A DNA stretch of 10,032 bases from Verrucomicrobiota bacterium. Lineage in GTDB: Bacteria > Verrucomicrobiota > Kiritimatiellia > CAIQIC01 > Lenti-01. The translations under genes and the position numbers were made by a program. The notes under the pieces were generated by a model. It saw nothing but the letters and a program-made list of their open reading frames with translations, did not search any database and was not told where the DNA came from. Where the stretch lies: contig DMJA01000055.1 in assembly GCA_003451935.1 (NCBI GenBank), positions 1 through 10,032 on the forward strand, in the 5' to 3' direction. Below are positions 1 through 5,696 of this stretch, in pieces. Numbering within the stretch: position 1 is the stretch's first letter; every line of letters begins with the position of its first letter.

Positions 1-2
1 CC

Positions 3-164
3 CCCGCCTACGCCGCCCAGCCCCGCGTCGATCCGCGCGAATATCTCGAGCTCCTCCGGAAGCAATCCCCCTTCGACGACTCCGACCTGCCCGACGAATC
101 CTCCCGCGAAATCCCGGCCGAGTCCCCCCACCAGCCCCCGCCCGACGAACACCCGCAGGCCTGA
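3..164 (+). CDS. C-terminal tail of an unidentified protein (partial, 5' end outside window)
   Basis: An open frame enters from the left edge and ends at TGA 162-164, giving 53 residues. It begins around PAYAAQPRVDPREYLELLRK and then becomes rich in Pro, Asp, Glu and Ser, which looks like a short helix followed by a disordered acidic tail. I do not recognise the family. The coding strand is C-rich here, whereas the other genes in the window are G-rich on their coding strand. Much of this comes from the many proline codons, but it also lowers confidence that the frame is coding. It would converge on the minus-strand nitroreductase, with the palindrome at 201-241 between them. No function is assigned. 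Confidence 0.5.
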   Translation, partial: PAYAAQPRVDPREYLELLRKQSPFDDSDLPDESSREIPAESPHQPPPDEHPQA

Positions 165-200
165 TCCCCGCCCCCGATCCGCATCCTCGCCGGCCGGCGT

Positions 201-241
201 TTTTCCACCGTGTGGAAAAATGTTTTCCACACGGTGGAAAA
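201..241. terminator. Nested perfect palindrome, possible bidirectional terminator or repeat-family member
   Basis: Arms 201-219 and 223-241 are exact reverse complements (19 bp) around a 3-nt spacer. Each arm is itself a smaller hairpin: TTTTCCA, a 5-nt loop, then TGGAAAA. The structure lies between two convergent gene ends (stop at 164 on plus, stop at 250 on minus), where a shared terminator would be expected. The outer edges carry T/A runs, so transcripts from either side would form a stem with a short U-containing flank, but there is no long U-tract. From memory, TTTTCCA/TGGAAAA palindromes recur in Verrucomicrobiota-like genomes, so it may belong to a dispersed repeat family. The inverted repeat is certain; the terminator role is inference. 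Confidence 0.6.
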
Positions 242-249
242 TTCCCGCG

Positions 250-774
250 TCAAGCCTGGGCCACGATCACCCGCCCCTCCTTGCGGGGGGCGGCGGCGGG
301 GATTTCGCCGTCGGGATAGCCGAGGCTGCAGGCGCCGACGCCGACGTACTGGTCTCCGACGCCCCACTGGCGCAGGAGGGTTTTGCCTTCGTCGGTTTCG
401 AACATCTCGCGGGCGCGATGAATCCAGCAGGAACCGAGACCGAGGGCATGGGCCGCGTTGAACAGGTTTCCCAAGGCCAGGCTGCCGTCTTCCACGGGCG
501 TGGATTTGGTGCGGTCGGCGAAGACAAGGATGATCGTAGGCGCGCCGTAGTAGGGATCGAAATCCTTGCCGAGCACGGCGGCATTCATCTTCGCAAGCTT
601 TTCCCGCAGGGCCTTGTCTTTCACCACGACGAACAGGTTGCCCTGCCGCCCGCCGCCGGTGGGCGCGAACATTCCCGCCTCCAGGATGGCATTCAAATCC
701 GCGTCCTTGATCGGATCGGACTTGAATTTGCGGATGCTGCGGCGGGTCTTCAGGGTGTTCAGGGTTTCGTTCAT
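250..774 (-). CDS. Nitroreductase-family FMN oxidoreductase
   Basis: The 174-residue product fits the nitroreductase fold, an FMN-dependent, usually dimeric cytosolic NAD(P)H oxidoreductase acting on nitro compounds, quinones or similar acceptors. The natural substrate cannot be read from sequence. Family marks are RRSIRKF at residues 11-17 (FMN phosphate contact), a FAPTGGGRQGN stretch near 36-46 where families often have PSxxNxQ, GLGSCWI near 112-118, and a C-terminal LGYPDGE...PRK segment near 151-165. The length matches the short single-domain members. ATG 774 is chosen because AAGGAG (788-783) lies 8 nt upstream. A TTG at 792 would extend the frame by six codons but would place this Shine-Dalgarno inside the gene. 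It is divergent from gatC and convergent with the partial gene at the left edge. The family call is firm; the subfamily is open. Confidence 0.92.
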   Translation of the reverse strand: MNETLNTLKTRRSIRKFKSDPIKDADLNAILEAGMFAPTGGGRQGNLFVVVKDKALREKLAKMNAAVLGKDFDPYYGAPTIILVFADRTKSTPVEDGSLALGNLFNAAHALGLGSCWIHRAREMFETDEGKTLLRQWGVGDQYVGVGACSLGYPDGEIPAAAPRKEGRVIVAQA

Positions 775-782
775 GGGGGGAG

Positions 783-788
783 CTCCTT
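783..788 (-). promoter_or_regulatory. Ribosome binding site deciding the nitroreductase start
   Basis: Read on the minus strand this is AAGGAG, 8 nt before ATG 774. It is the strongest Shine-Dalgarno match near the gene. It favours ATG 774 over the in-frame TTG at 792, which lies upstream of it. Confidence 0.75.
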
Positions 789-808
789 CCAATGGGGTTG
801 TGCAAGCG

Positions 809-836
809 AGAATAGCGGAAACGAGGCCGATTCCAA
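809..836 (-). promoter_or_regulatory. Candidate sigma-70-type promoter for the nitroreductase gene
   Basis: On the minus strand, TTGGAA (836-831) and TATTCT (814-809) are separated by 16 bp. Each matches the consensus hexamer at four of six positions. Transcription would start near 802, giving a leader of about 28 nt that includes the AAGGAG site. This is a pattern match in a divergent gap and has not been tested. Confidence 0.35.
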
Positions 837-859
837 TTCCGAAACAAGGCGTGCCGGGA

Positions 860-888
860 TTGCGCCGGTCGAGGAGGAATGGTATGAA
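860..888 (+). promoter_or_regulatory. Candidate extended -10 promoter for gatCA
   Basis: TTGCGC (860-865), a 17-bp spacer and TATGAA (883-888) preceded by TGG form an extended -10 type promoter. Transcription would begin near 895, about 40 nt before gatC. A small GCCCC/GGGGC stem (904-917) would then sit in the leader just before the gatC ribosome binding site. This reading conflicts with use of the ORF at 884-943, whose start and Shine-Dalgarno would not be transcribed from here. Confidence 0.35.
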
Positions 889-943
889 GGAAGGCCTTGG
901 AATGCCCCGGACGGGGCGGAAGGTGTACGGCCCATGGCGATGA
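884..943 (+). CDS. Possible 19-codon leader ORF overlapping the start of gatC
   Basis: ATG 884 follows GAGGAGG (871-877) by 6 nt, one of the best Shine-Dalgarno sites in the window. The frame reads MKEGLGMPRTGRKVYGPWR and stops at TGA 941-943. That stop overlaps the second in-frame ATG of gatC (940) as ATGA, the same arrangement that joins gatC to gatA. It could be a leader peptide that couples translation into gatC, or a chance ORF. The peptide resembles nothing I know and has no run of one amino acid that would suggest attenuation. It competes with the promoter reading at 860-888. Confidence 0.3.
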   Translation: MKEGLGMPRTGRKVYGPWR

Positions 944-1239
944 AATTTTCGGAGAATGCCGACCGGATGGATGTCCGGTACGTGGCGGGACTGGCGCGGA
1001 TGGCGCTGTCGGACAAGGAGGAGACGCAGCTGCAGGGACAGCTCGACGACATCCTCGCGTTCGTGGGCGAACTGAAGAAGCTAGACGTGTCGGGAGTGGC
1101 GCCCACGGATGACGCGAGCGGAACCCTCAACGCCTGGCGGGAAGACGAACCCGCAACGGGATTGGCACGCGAGGCGGCCTTGGCAAACGCTCCGCTGGCG
1201 CGGCACGGCCAATTCGTGGTGCCAAAGGTGATCGAATGA
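934..1239 (+). CDS. gatC: Asp-tRNA(Asn)/Glu-tRNA(Gln) amidotransferase subunit C
   Basis: GatC is the small subunit that wraps around GatA and stabilises the GatCAB amidotransferase. The 101-residue product has the family pattern throughout: DVRYVAGLARMAL near the N-terminus, the QLDDILAFV helix, a D-x-SGVAPT turn, an N-x-WREDEPA segment, then REAALANAPLARHGQFVVPK at the C-terminus. ATG 934 is chosen because GGAAGG (918-923) is 10 nt upstream. ATG 940 is an alternative that would shorten the protein by two residues and would be coupled by ATGA to the small ORF at 884-943. The stop overlaps gatA as ATGA, so translation into gatA is probably coupled. A 6-nt GC arm pair (904-909 and 912-917) upstream could form a small leader hairpin. 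Confidence 0.96.
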   Translation: MAMKFSENADRMDVRYVAGLARMALSDKEETQLQGQLDDILAFVGELKKLDVSGVAPTDDASGTLNAWREDEPATGLAREAALANAPLARHGQFVVPKVIE

Positions 1240-2702
1240 GCGCGGACCTGTTCGATCTGGGCTTTCTGGAGGCGGCGGACGCGCTGGCAAAGAAGGCGGT
1301 CTCGTCGGAGGAACTGACCTCGGCGCTGCTGGACCGTTCAGAAAAGCTGGAGCCGGCGCTGAATTCGCTGACCTGGTTCAGCCGGGAGGCGGCGCGGGCC
1401 GAAGCGCGCGCGGCGGACGCGGCGCGGGCGGCGGGGGATAAGCGGCCTTTCCTTGGCGTGCCCATCGCGATCAAGGACCTGCTGAACGTGAAGGGTCAAC
1501 CCTGCACGGCGGGGTCGAACATTTTGAAGGGCTATGTGGCACCGTACGACGCGACGGTGATCGCCCGCCTGCGCGCGGCAGGCTGCGTCTTCGTGTCGCG
1601 CACGAACACGGACGAGTTCGCGATGGGCGGCAGCACCGAAACGAGCGCCTACGGCACGACGCGGAATCCGTGGGATGTGAGCCGGGTGCCGGGCGGGTCG
1701 AGCGGCGGCTCGGCGGCGGCCGTCGCCGCGCGGCTCGCGCCGGCGGCGCTGGCGTCGGACACGGGGGGCAGCATTCGGCAGCCGGCGGCGTTCTGCGGGG
1801 TGACGGGCTTCAAGCCGACCTATGGCCGGGTCTCGCGCTACGGCTGCACGGCCTTCGCCTCGTCGCTGGACCAGGTCGGACCGATCGCGCGTTCGGTGGA
1901 GGACGCGGCGGCGGTCTACCAAGTCATCGCCGGCCTGGATCCGCACGATTCAACGACATCGCCCCGGCCCGTCGGCGACGGCTTGCCGGAGGTGCGCGCG
2001 GCGAAGGATTTGAAGGGCCTGAAACTGGGGCTGCCAAAGGAATATTTCGTCGAGGGGCTGGACCCTGAAGTGGAAAAGCTGACGCGGGCCGCGGTGGAGC
2101 AGTGCCGCGCGCTGGGGGCGGAGATCGTGGATGTGGACCTGCCGCATTCGCAGTACGGCATCGCCTGCTACTATATTTTGGCGCCGGCGGAGGCCTCGGC
2201 GAACCTCGCGCGCTACGACGGGGTGCGGTACGGCTTCCGCGCCGAGTCGGAGGATTTGCTGGAGATGTACGAGAAGACCCGCGCGCAGGGGTTCGGCGCG
2301 GAAGTGAAGCGGCGCGTGATCCTGGGCACCTATGTGCTGAGCAGCGGCTTCCACGACGCGTACTACCTGCGGGCCCAGAAGGTGCGCACGCTGATCCGCG
2401 GCGATTTCGAGAAGGCGTTCGCCCGGTGCGACGCGATCCTGGGCCCGGTGACGCCGACGGCGGCGTTCCGCGTGGGCGAAAAGAGCGCGGACCCGGTGCA
2501 GATGTACCTGGGCGACATCTTCACGGTGAACGTGAATCTGGCCGGCATCTGCGGCCTGAGCGTGCCGTGCGGCTTCACCCCAAATGGCCTGCCGGCCGGC
2601 CTGCATGTCGTCGGCCCGGCGTTCGAGGAGGCACGCATCCTGAAGATCGGCGCGGCCTACCAGCACGCAACGGACTGGCACCGGAAACATCCGAAGATTT
2701 AA
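1236..2702 (+). CDS. gatA: Asp-tRNA(Asn)/Glu-tRNA(Gln) amidotransferase subunit A
   Basis: GatA is the glutaminase subunit of GatCAB. It hydrolyses glutamine and channels ammonia to GatB, where misacylated Glu-tRNA(Gln) or Asp-tRNA(Asn) is converted to the correct amide form. The 488-residue product is full length. The amidase-signature catalytic triad is intact: Lys80 in VPIAIKDLL, Ser155 in VPGGSSGGSA and the nucleophile Ser179 in DTGGSIRQPA. The conserved GVTGFKPTYGRVSRYG follows near 188-203. The start overlaps the gatC stop by ATGA. In many genomes gatB follows directly, but here a repeat element, a GxxExxY gene and a second repeat element intervene. The TAA stop (2700-2702) abuts the first repeat copy. 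Whether the organism uses the complex for Gln, Asn or both depends on its tRNA synthetases, which are not in the window. Confidence 0.98.
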   Translation: MSADLFDLGFLEAADALAKKAVSSEELTSALLDRSEKLEPALNSLTWFSREAARAEARAADAARAAGDKRPFLGVPIAIKDLLNVKGQPCTAGSNILKGYVAPYDATVIARLRAAGCVFVSRTNTDEFAMGGSTETSAYGTTRNPWDVSRVPGGSSGGSAAAVAARLAPAALASDTGGSIRQPAAFCGVTGFKPTYGRVSRYGCTAFASSLDQVGPIARSVEDAAAVYQVIAGLDPHDSTTSPRPVGDGLPEVRAAKDLKGLKLGLPKEYFVEGLDPEVEKLTRAAVEQCRALGAEIVDVDLPHSQYGIACYYILAPAEASANLARYDGVRYGFRAESEDLLEMYEKTRAQGFGAEVKRRVILGTYVLSSGFHDAYYLRAQKVRTLIRGDFEKAFARCDAILGPVTPTAAFRVGEKSADPVQMYLGDIFTVNVNLAGICGLSVPCGFTPNGLPAGLHVVGPAFEEARILKIGAAYQHATDWHRKHPKI

Positions 2703-2857
2703 GACATTTCTCGCCAAGGACGCGAAGATCGCCAAGAAGCATCGGTTTGATGGGACGGCTTGAACATAATGAACGGATTTCAGACAGGCAGGAAATGGGG
2801 ATTAAGACTGGAATGAGAATGAAACGTCTTGGCGACCTTGGCGTCCTTTGCGAGAGA
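2701..2857. repeat. Intergenic inverted-repeat element, copy 1 (gatA to GxxExxY)
   Basis: This is the first of two related elements of about 158 bp. Its left arm (2709-2739) is three 9-nt modules of the type NNCGCSAAG plus AAG. The right arm (2828-2857) is its imperfect reverse complement, with about 26 of 30 positions able to pair. The 88-bp centre includes a TTGAACATAATGAACGGATT stretch that aligns with the centre of copy 2. Positions 2701-2741 match 3263-3303 with only two mismatches, the last 33 bp being identical. The element starts at the gatA stop codon and ends 16 nt before the next gene. A transcript could fold into a long hairpin. No terminal transposase-type features are seen. Confidence 0.85.
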
Positions 2858-2873
2858 ATGGATCGGATTTGAG

Positions 2874-3263
2874 ATGAACGAGAATGAAATTGGAAGAATA
2901 GTGGTAGATGTTGCCATCGCCGTTCATCGGGAATTGGGGCCTGGGCTGTTGGAATCGGTTTATGAAGCCGTATTGGCAGACGAACTGGCGGCGCGGGGAT
3001 TGAATGTCGCGCGGCAGGTGCTGGTGCCGATCACCTACAAGGGCAAACAGATCGAGGATGGGTATCGGGCCGATATCGTGGTGAACGATTTGGTCGTACT
3101 GGAACTCAAATCCCTCGAGGCCATCCGGGATGTTCACAAGAAGCAGTTGCTGACCTATCTGAAGTTGGGCGGAAAGAAATTGGGGTATCTCTTGAATTTT
3201 GGCGAAGCGGTGATGAAAAAGGGCATCGTGCGGATCGTCAACAGCCTGCCGGAGGAGACATGA
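2874..3263 (+). CDS. GxxExxY family protein (PD-(D/E)XK nuclease-like)
   Basis: The 129-residue product carries the motif that names the family, GLLESVY at residues 24-30. A PD-(D/E)XK nuclease-like core follows: Asp67 in GYRADIVV, then Glu77 and Lys79 in LELKS, and a QLLTYL helix near 91-96. The putative catalytic residues are therefore all present, although no member's function is known to me. ATG 2874 is chosen because the protein pattern begins there. A TTG at 2829 would add fifteen residues that merely translate the upstream repeat arm. Codon use is visibly more mixed and A/T-richer than in gatA and gatB, which suggests a separate origin. It sits between two copies of the same repeat inside the gatCAB operon, in the same orientation. 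The Shine-Dalgarno is weak. The family call is firm; the role is unknown. Confidence 0.93.
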   Translation: MNENEIGRIVVDVAIAVHRELGPGLLESVYEAVLADELAARGLNVARQVLVPITYKGKQIEDGYRADIVVNDLVVLELKSLEAIRDVHKKQLLTYLKLGGKKLGYLLNFGEAVMKKGIVRIVNSLPEET

Positions 3264-3421
3264 AGGCATCTCTCGCCAAGGACGCGAAGATCGCCAAGAA
3301 GCAGAAGGTTTATCCGGGCAGGATTGAACAAGATGAACAGAATTCAATTGAGCAAAAGACGGAAATGCACAGGGGGATGCACAAGCGACTTCTTGGCGTC
3401 CTTGGCGATCTTGGCGAGAGA
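3263..3421. repeat. Intergenic inverted-repeat element, copy 2 (GxxExxY to gatB)
   Basis: This is the second copy of the element at 2701-2857, offset by 562 bp. The left arm (3269-3301) and right arm (3389-3421) are imperfect inverted repeats, with about 28 of 33 positions able to pair. Relative to a perfect palindrome, the two inner 9-nt modules (ATCGCCAAG and GACGCSAAG) are in swapped order between the arms. The centre holds a TTGAACAAGATGAACAG phrase matching copy 1. The element begins at the GxxExxY stop codon and ends 6 nt before the gatB start, so the gatB ribosome binding site (GAGAG, 3416-3420) lies inside the right arm. Confidence 0.85.
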
Positions 3422-3427
3422 TAAAAC

Positions 3428-4855
3428 ATGAATGATTTCATCCCATCCATCGGCTTGGAAGTGCACGTGCAGCTGAAGACGCGCACGAAGATGTTCTGCG
3501 CGTGCCCCGCGCACACGGAGGGCGAGCCGAACACGGCCGTATGCCCGGTATGCCTCGGCCTGCCGGGAGCGCTGCCGGTGATGAACCGGGAGGCCATCCG
3601 CAAGACGGTCAAGGTCGGCCTGATGATCGGTTCCCGGATTTCGCTGCGGAGCACCTTCGACCGGAAGAACTATTTCTATCCCGACATGGCGAAAAACTAC
3701 CAGATCACGCAGCAGGCCGCGCCCCTGTGCATCGGCGGGGCCGTGGAAATCGAGGTCGAAGGGAAAAAGAAGACCATCCGCGTGAACCACATCCACCAGG
3801 AGGAGGACGTGGCCAAGAGCACGCACATGGAGAACTCGACGGAGATCGATTTCAGCCGCGCGGGAACGCCGCTGATGGAGCTGGTGACGGAACCGGACAT
3901 GTCGAGCCCGGACGAGGCCATCGCGTTTTTGACGGCGCTGAAGGAAATGCTGATCTACGCCGGCATCAGCGATTGCAACCTGGAGATGGGGCACGTGCGC
4001 TGCGACGTGAACTCGTCGGTGCGGCCGGCGGGCACGGACAAGCTTGGCGTGAAGAGCGAGCTGAAGAACATGAACACCTTCAAGGGCATCCACCGCGCGC
4101 TGGAATACGAGTTGGATCGCCAGATGGAGACGTTGCGCAAAAACGGGAGCCTGGCGCAGGAGACGCGGCGCTGGGATGACATCGCGGGCATCACCCTCCC
4201 CATGCGCTCGAAGGAATATGCGCATGACTACCGGTATTTCCCGGAACCGGACCTGCCGCCGGTGGTGCTGGACACGGCAACGGTGGAGGCGTGGCGCGCG
4301 GAGCTGCCGGAACTGCCGGCGGCAAAACGGGCGCGGTTCGTCGCGGAATACGGCCTGCCGGAATACGACGCGGGCGTGCTGACGGCGGACAAGGCGATTT
4401 CCGAGTATTTCGAGGCGGGGGCGAAGAAATCCGGGAATTTCAAGGCGGTTTCGAACTGGGTCATGGGCGAACTGTTGCGGGCGCTGGGCGAAAAGGGGCA
4501 GGGAATCGCCGACGCGAAGATTTCACCGGAAGCGCTGGCGGAACTGATCGCGCTGGTGGATGCCAAGACGATCAACATGCCGGCCGCCAAGGAAGTTTTC
4601 CAGACGCTGTTCGAAAACGGCGGGAATCCGATGGCCATCGTGAAGGAAAAGGGCCTGGCCCAGGTCAGCGACGCGGGAGCCATCGACGGCTTTGCAGGGC
4701 AGGCCATCGCGGCCAATCCCAAGGTGGCGGACGAATTCCGGGCGGGCAAGGAAGCCGCCTTGATGTTCCTCGTGGGCCAAGTCATGAAACTGTCGCGCGG
4801 AAAGGCCAACCCCCAGCTCGCGGCGGAAGCCCTGCGGCAGAAGTTGCAGGCCTGA
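3428..4855 (+). CDS. gatB: Asp-tRNA(Asn)/Glu-tRNA(Gln) amidotransferase subunit B
   Basis: GatB is the tRNA-binding kinase/transamidase subunit of GatCAB. It activates the misacylated amino acid with ATP and amidates it with ammonia from GatA. The 475-residue product is full length and begins with the usual IGLEVHVQL. A probable zinc site of four cysteines is present (Cys24, Cys26, Cys39, Cys42; the last two in CPVCLGLPG). The active-site region TFDRKNYFYPDMAKNYQITQ lies at about 76-95, followed by VNHIHQEEDVAK near 119-130. The C-terminal YqeY-like tRNA-binding domain includes the NPMAIVKEKGL segment and ends in an AAEALRQKL helix. ATG 3428 follows GAGAG by 7 nt, and that site is part of the repeat element. 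It is separated from gatA by 725 bp, but orientation and function place it in the same operon. Confidence 0.98.
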   Translation: MNDFIPSIGLEVHVQLKTRTKMFCACPAHTEGEPNTAVCPVCLGLPGALPVMNREAIRKTVKVGLMIGSRISLRSTFDRKNYFYPDMAKNYQITQQAAPLCIGGAVEIEVEGKKKTIRVNHIHQEEDVAKSTHMENSTEIDFSRAGTPLMELVTEPDMSSPDEAIAFLTALKEMLIYAGISDCNLEMGHVRCDVNSSVRPAGTDKLGVKSELKNMNTFKGIHRALEYELDRQMETLRKNGSLAQETRRWDDIAGITLPMRSKEYAHDYRYFPEPDLPPVVLDTATVEAWRAELPELPAAKRARFVAEYGLPEYDAGVLTADKAISEYFEAGAKKSGNFKAVSNWVMGELLRALGEKGQGIADAKISPEALAELIALVDAKTINMPAAKEVFQTLFENGGNPMAIVKEKGLAQVSDAGAIDGFAGQAIAANPKVADEFRAGKEAALMFLVGQVMKLSRGKANPQLAAEALRQKLQA

Positions 4856-4894
4856 GGCCAATCCCGCTTTCCCCGATTCGGGTTGTCCGCCCGC

Positions 4895-5632
4895 TCAGGC
4901 CATGCCGCGGGACTTCTTGATGGCCGCATAGGCGGCGTTGACGCGCTGGAACTTCTTCGTCGCGGTCTTCTGGAACTCGGCCCCGAGATGCGCCACCTTG
5001 TCGGGGTGGTGCTTCATCGACATCCGCCGGTACGCCCGGCGCACTTCCTCGTCCGAAGCGTCCGGCGACACCTCCAGTACCCGGTAGTCGGCATCCGGAT
5101 CGGCCTTTGGCGCAAACATCGCCGCGATGGACCGGATGTCCGCCGCATGGATGCCCAACCCGGAGGCGAGCCGCGACAGCAGGCGGTCCTCCGCCGGATG
5201 CAGCTCGCCGTCGGCATGCGCGATGCTGAACAGGAAATGCAGCAGCGCCATCCGCTGGGAGTAGTTCATGTTCATGCGGATCTGGGCGCACACGGGCCCG
5301 ACCGGAATGTCCTTCTGCAGCAAGTCGCGCAGCATCTGCAGAGCCTGCGCCGCCATATGCCGTCCGAACTGCGCCGCGAAAAAATGCTTCACGACCTCGA
5401 GCTCGGCTTTCGTCGCGCGCCCGTCGGCCTTCATCATCGCCGCCGTCAGCGCCAACAGGCTCGCCATGAAATCGTTGCGGGCCGCGCCGGGCCCCGCCTG
5501 CGGTCCACCTTGCGCCTGCGCGGCGGCCCGCGAAGCGGAATTGAAGAGCGAGCCCGCCGCATAGCCGAACAATCCGCCCAGCGGCCCAAAGAACGCCCAG
5601 CCCAGCGCACCTGTGATCCAGGGACTTACCAT
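4895..5632 (-). CDS. djlA: DjlA-like co-chaperone: N-terminal hydrophobic segment, TerB-like domain, C-terminal J domain
   Basis: The 245-residue product has the order seen in DjlA. A Gly-rich hydrophobic segment (about residues 5-30) could anchor it in the membrane. A helical TerB-like domain follows, with two acidic loops, KADGRATKAELE near 68-79 and HADGELHPAED near 139-149. The C-terminal J domain (about 182-243) has the DnaK-stimulating HPD at 209-211 within KHHPDKVAHLG. E. coli DjlA is slightly longer and similarly arranged, including a J domain at the very C-terminus. The protein should stimulate DnaK ATPase at the membrane; clients are unknown. ATG 5632 follows a GGTGAAGG run. It lies 64 nt downstream of mfd on the same strand, so co-transcription is likely, and converges on gatB. 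Confidence 0.88.
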   Translation of the reverse strand: MVSPWITGALGWAFFGPLGGLFGYAAGSLFNSASRAAAQAQGGPQAGPGAARNDFMASLLALTAAMMKADGRATKAELEVVKHFFAAQFGRHMAAQALQMLRDLLQKDIPVGPVCAQIRMNMNYSQRMALLHFLFSIAHADGELHPAEDRLLSRLASGLGIHAADIRSIAAMFAPKADPDADYRVLEVSPDASDEEVRRAYRRMSMKHHPDKVAHLGAEFQKTATKKFQRVNAAYAAIKKSRGMA

Positions 5633-5667
5633 CCTTCACCTCTCCGCTTCGACCCCGTTGCTCTTTT

Positions 5668-5696
5668 CATGTTTTCGTGTTTTTCCTGTTTTCCTG
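5668..5696. repeat. Short T-rich tandem repeat of type CNTGTTTT between mfd and djlA
   Basis: About three and a half units of the form CNT-GTTTT follow one another (CATGTTTT, CGTGTTTTT, CCTGTTTT, CCTG) up to the mfd stop codon. On the transcribed strand it reads as A-rich units of the type AAAACANG. It fills nearly half of the 64-bp gap. It may be a simple-sequence repeat, or an unstructured A-rich leader for djlA. Confidence 0.55.

Noticed and set aside
8..847. A 279-codon minus-strand open frame across the nitroreductase, the palindrome and the left-edge gene
   Set aside because: It is out of frame with the well-supported nitroreductase, is Arg-rich, and reads through the perfect palindrome.
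2829..2873. Fifteen-residue N-terminal extension of the GxxExxY protein from TTG 2829
   Set aside because: The extension only translates the repeat arm, which is non-coding sequence shared with the other copy. The family pattern begins at ATG 2874.
2709..3421. Repeated arms considered as a CRISPR array
   Set aside because: There are only two direct copies 562 bp apart with a gene between them, inverted arms within each copy, homologous rather than unique centres, and no cas genes.
2701..3421. Cassette considered as an insertion sequence
   Set aside because: The only ORF is a GxxExxY protein, not a known transposase, and no target-site duplication is evident by eye.
3310..4225. Minus-strand open frames opposite gatB
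   Set aside because: They are antisense to the conserved GatB zinc and active-site motifs, and their products are His/Arg-rich low complexity.
4872..4882. Small CCCG-ATT-CGGG hairpin in the gap between the gatB and djlA ends
   Set aside because: The stem is only four base pairs with no following U-tract, so it is too weak to call a terminator, although the convergent position would suit one.
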